Assembly (NCBI GenBank): GCA_937893115.1
Contig: CALBGK010000215.1
Location: forward strand, 1-8,460
Direction of reading: 5' to 3'
DNA length: 8,460 nt
Source of the DNA: an uncultured Erysipelotrichaceae bacterium
GTDB lineage: Bacteria; Bacillota_I; Bacilli_A; Erysipelotrichales; Erysipelotrichaceae
Below the pieces are notes generated by a model, which made no database searches, was not told the origin of the DNA, and saw nothing but the letters and a program-made list of their open reading frames with translations. The position numbers were made by a program, and so were the translations under genes. Shown in pieces: positions 6,922 to 8,460 of this stretch; the stretch's first letter is position 1; every line of letters begins with the position of its first letter.

Positions 6922-8051
6922 AAAAGAAAATATTGTTTGTAAATGATGAAATGACGATGGGCGGAGTAGCTAGAATACTCAACACTTTTTTATCGATGAT
7001 CGATAGAGATAAATATGATGTCGATCTATTGGTATTACACAAAAGAGGAGAATTATTAAAAGAAGTACCTGAGGGGATTTCTGTCTATGGAGGGACCTCT
7101 TTCTTTAAAACTATTGATATTCCTTTATCTCAATGTAAATTCAGTGATTTATTCTCTAAGTTCAGATTACTTTTTTATATGAAGACAGGCCTTATCAAAA
7201 AGAGAATAAAGAAGGAAAGAGAACTCATCCTTAAGAAAGATTATGATATTGAATTTAGCGCAAAAGAGGGTTTTTGCACTATCTTCACTGCTTATGGCAA
7301 TAGTGATAGAAAGATAAATTGGGTACAAGTAGATTATAAAGAATGTAACTATTCAAAGAATCACATGAAACTCATGAAAGAAGCTTTGCAATTAATCGAT
7401 ATGAATATCGCCTGTTCAAATAAAGTCATGGAAGCATATAAAGAATTATTTAAGGTTGATAGAATAAAGGTTATCCATAATTTAATCAATGAAAAAAGAA
7501 TATACGAAAAGTCATTAAAAAAATCCCAATTTGATTTTGGAAGTGATAAGATAAAACTTATTACTGTCGCTAGATTCCATCATCAAAAAGGTTTAGATCG
7601 TTTAATTAGAATTTATAGTCAATTAGATGCCTACTATGATTTAACTATTGTGGGCGATGGTGAACTAAAAGAAGAATTATATAGTCTAGCTAATAAGTGC
7701 GGAGTATTAGACCAAATAAGATGGACAGGCATCTTAGCTAATCCATATCCTGAGATAAGACATAGCGACTTATTTGTCATGCCATCGGTATATGAGGGCT
7801 ATCCTACTATCACTATTGAATCATTAATTAGTGGCACACCGGTGCTAACCACAGAAGTAGCAGGAGTTAAGGAACAATTGACAGAACCACAGTATGGTTA
7901 CGTAGTAGAAAATAGTGAAGAAGCCTTATTTGCCAAATTAAACTATTTAAAAGATAAGAAAGAACTTCTAAGAAAATATAAAGAAGCTCTAAAAGATTAT
8001 CATTACGACAATGAGAGTATCCTCGATGAGTACTATAAGATCTTTAACTAA
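6918..8051 (+). CDS. Family 4 glycosyltransferase (GT-B fold)
   Basis: A 377-residue retaining glycosyltransferase of the usual length for the GT4 group. It would transfer a sugar from a nucleotide donor to the growing repeat unit on the cytoplasmic side. The N-terminal domain starts ILFVNDEMTMGGVARIL (5-21), with the glycine-rich acceptor-side loop. The C-terminal donor domain has VARFHHQKGLDRLI (217-230), VGDGELKEEL (245-254) and the family EX7E motif in EGYPTITIE (E293 and E301), followed by GTPVLTTEVAGVKE. Its ATG overlaps the upstream TGA as ATGA, which implies coupled translation; no separate ribosome binding site is clear. The exact sugar cannot be told. Confidence 0.93.
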   Translation: MKKKILFVNDEMTMGGVARILNTFLSMIDRDKYDVDLLVLHKRGELLKEVPEGISVYGGTSFFKTIDIPLSQCKFSDLFSKFRLLFYMKTGLIKKRIKKERELILKKDYDIEFSAKEGFCTIFTAYGNSDRKINWVQVDYKECNYSKNHMKLMKEALQLIDMNIACSNKVMEAYKELFKVDRIKVIHNLINEKRIYEKSLKKSQFDFGSDKIKLITVARFHHQKGLDRLIRIYSQLDAYYDLTIVGDGELKEELYSLANKCGVLDQIRWTGILANPYPEIRHSDLFVMPSVYEGYPTITIESLISGTPVLTTEVAGVKEQLTEPQYGYVVENSEEALFAKLNYLKDKKELLRKYKEALKDYHYDNESILDEYYKIFN

Positions 8052-8077
8052 GATATTGTTAATTATTGAGAGAAAGA

Positions 8078-8082
8078 AAGGA
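8078..8082 (+). promoter_or_regulatory. Probable ribosome binding site of glf
   Basis: AAGGA lies 12 bases before the ATG at 8095, a long spacing but within a purine-rich run. A 43-base gap separates glf from the GT4 gene, with no terminator hairpin, so read-through from the operon is likely. Confidence 0.5.
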
Positions 8083-8094
8083 TATTAGACTATT

Positions 8095-8460
8095 ATGAAT
8101 AAATATGATTTTATTGTGGTTGGAGCAGGCTTTGCGGGAGCTACAGTTGCAGCTTTAAAAGGCAGAGATGGTAAAAGAATACTCATCATTGAAAAAAGGG
8201 ATCATATCGGGGGAAACTGTTATGACTATGAAAAAGATGGCATTCTCATTCATAAGTATGGACCACATATATTTCATACTAATCATCAAGATGTATATGA
8301 ATTTTTAAGCGAGTATACTAACTTTTATCCTTATGAGCATCGTGTATTAGGCCACATTCAAGATAAATTAGTTCCTATTCCTTTTAATCTAAAGTCTCTA
8401 GAGGAATGTTTTGTCAATCATGAAGAATTAAAGAAGATACTTACTGAAGAGTATGGTTTG
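8095..8460 (+). CDS. glf: UDP-galactopyranose mutase, N-terminal part (3' end outside the window)
   Basis: This enzyme interconverts UDP-galactopyranose and UDP-galactofuranose using reduced FAD in the cytoplasm. Only the first 122 of roughly 370 residues are present, and the frame is open at the window end. The FAD-binding fold is clear: VVGAGFAG with GxGxxG (8-15), the ribose-binding acid E33 in IIEK (31-34), and GGNCYD (39-44). The mutase signature HKYGPHIFHT follows at 53-62. The ATG at 8095 gives the standard short lead MNKYDF before the fold. Its place after the glycosyltransferases suggests that one of them uses UDP-galactofuranose. The assignment is close to certain. Confidence 0.96.
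   Translation, partial: MNKYDFIVVGAGFAGATVAALKGRDGKRILIIEKRDHIGGNCYDYEKDGILIHKYGPHIFHTNHQDVYEFLSEYTNFYPYEHRVLGHIQDKLVPIPFNLKSLEECFVNHEELKKILTEEYGL

Noticed and set aside
8083..8094. TATTAG six bases before the glf ATG as a third leaderless promoter
   Set aside because: Only four of six -10 matches, no TG extension, and a purine-rich ribosome binding site lies upstream; the spacing match is probably chance.

Overview
The window is an AT-rich stretch of a surface-polysaccharide (capsule-type) biosynthesis locus, most likely from a low-GC Bacillota; an Erysipelotrichia-like origin is a guess from the look of the proteins, not a demonstrated placement. TGA works as a stop codon: two genes end in TGA inside ATGA overlaps. 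Every gene fits the export or assembly of a lipid-linked glycan. I see no tRNA, rRNA, CRISPR array, transposase or phage gene, and no unknown multi-gene system.

Left block, 1-2277, plus strand. It opens inside a glycosyltransferase whose start lies before the window. The chain carries the tail of one family 2 (GT2) module, a short linker, and then a complete second GT2 module with its own copy of the same tail, so it is a tandem-module enzyme. A second GT2 gene follows through an ATGA overlap, and a clear intrinsic terminator closes the block at 2252-2277.

Middle, 2184-4508, minus strand. A large YfhO-family polytopic membrane protein, a presumed GT-C enzyme that decorates glycans outside the membrane, runs head-on into the left block. 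Its last codons pass through the terminator and about 60 bases into the neighbouring GT2 gene on the opposite strand.

Right block, 4558-8460, plus strand. A 49-base divergent spacer holds two mirror-image extended -10 promoters, each exactly 6 bases from the start codon it serves, which predicts leaderless mRNAs in both directions. The rightward unit encodes a Wzx-type flippase broken by an apparent one-base loss near 5043, a GT2, a GT4, and the first 122 codons of UDP-galactopyranose mutase. The mutase implies a galactofuranose-containing glycan.

Taken together, the glycosyltransferases would build a repeat unit on a lipid carrier, the flippase (if functional) would move it outward, and YfhO could add a side group outside. 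No polymerase, chain-length regulator or initiating transferase is in view; these are presumably outside the window.
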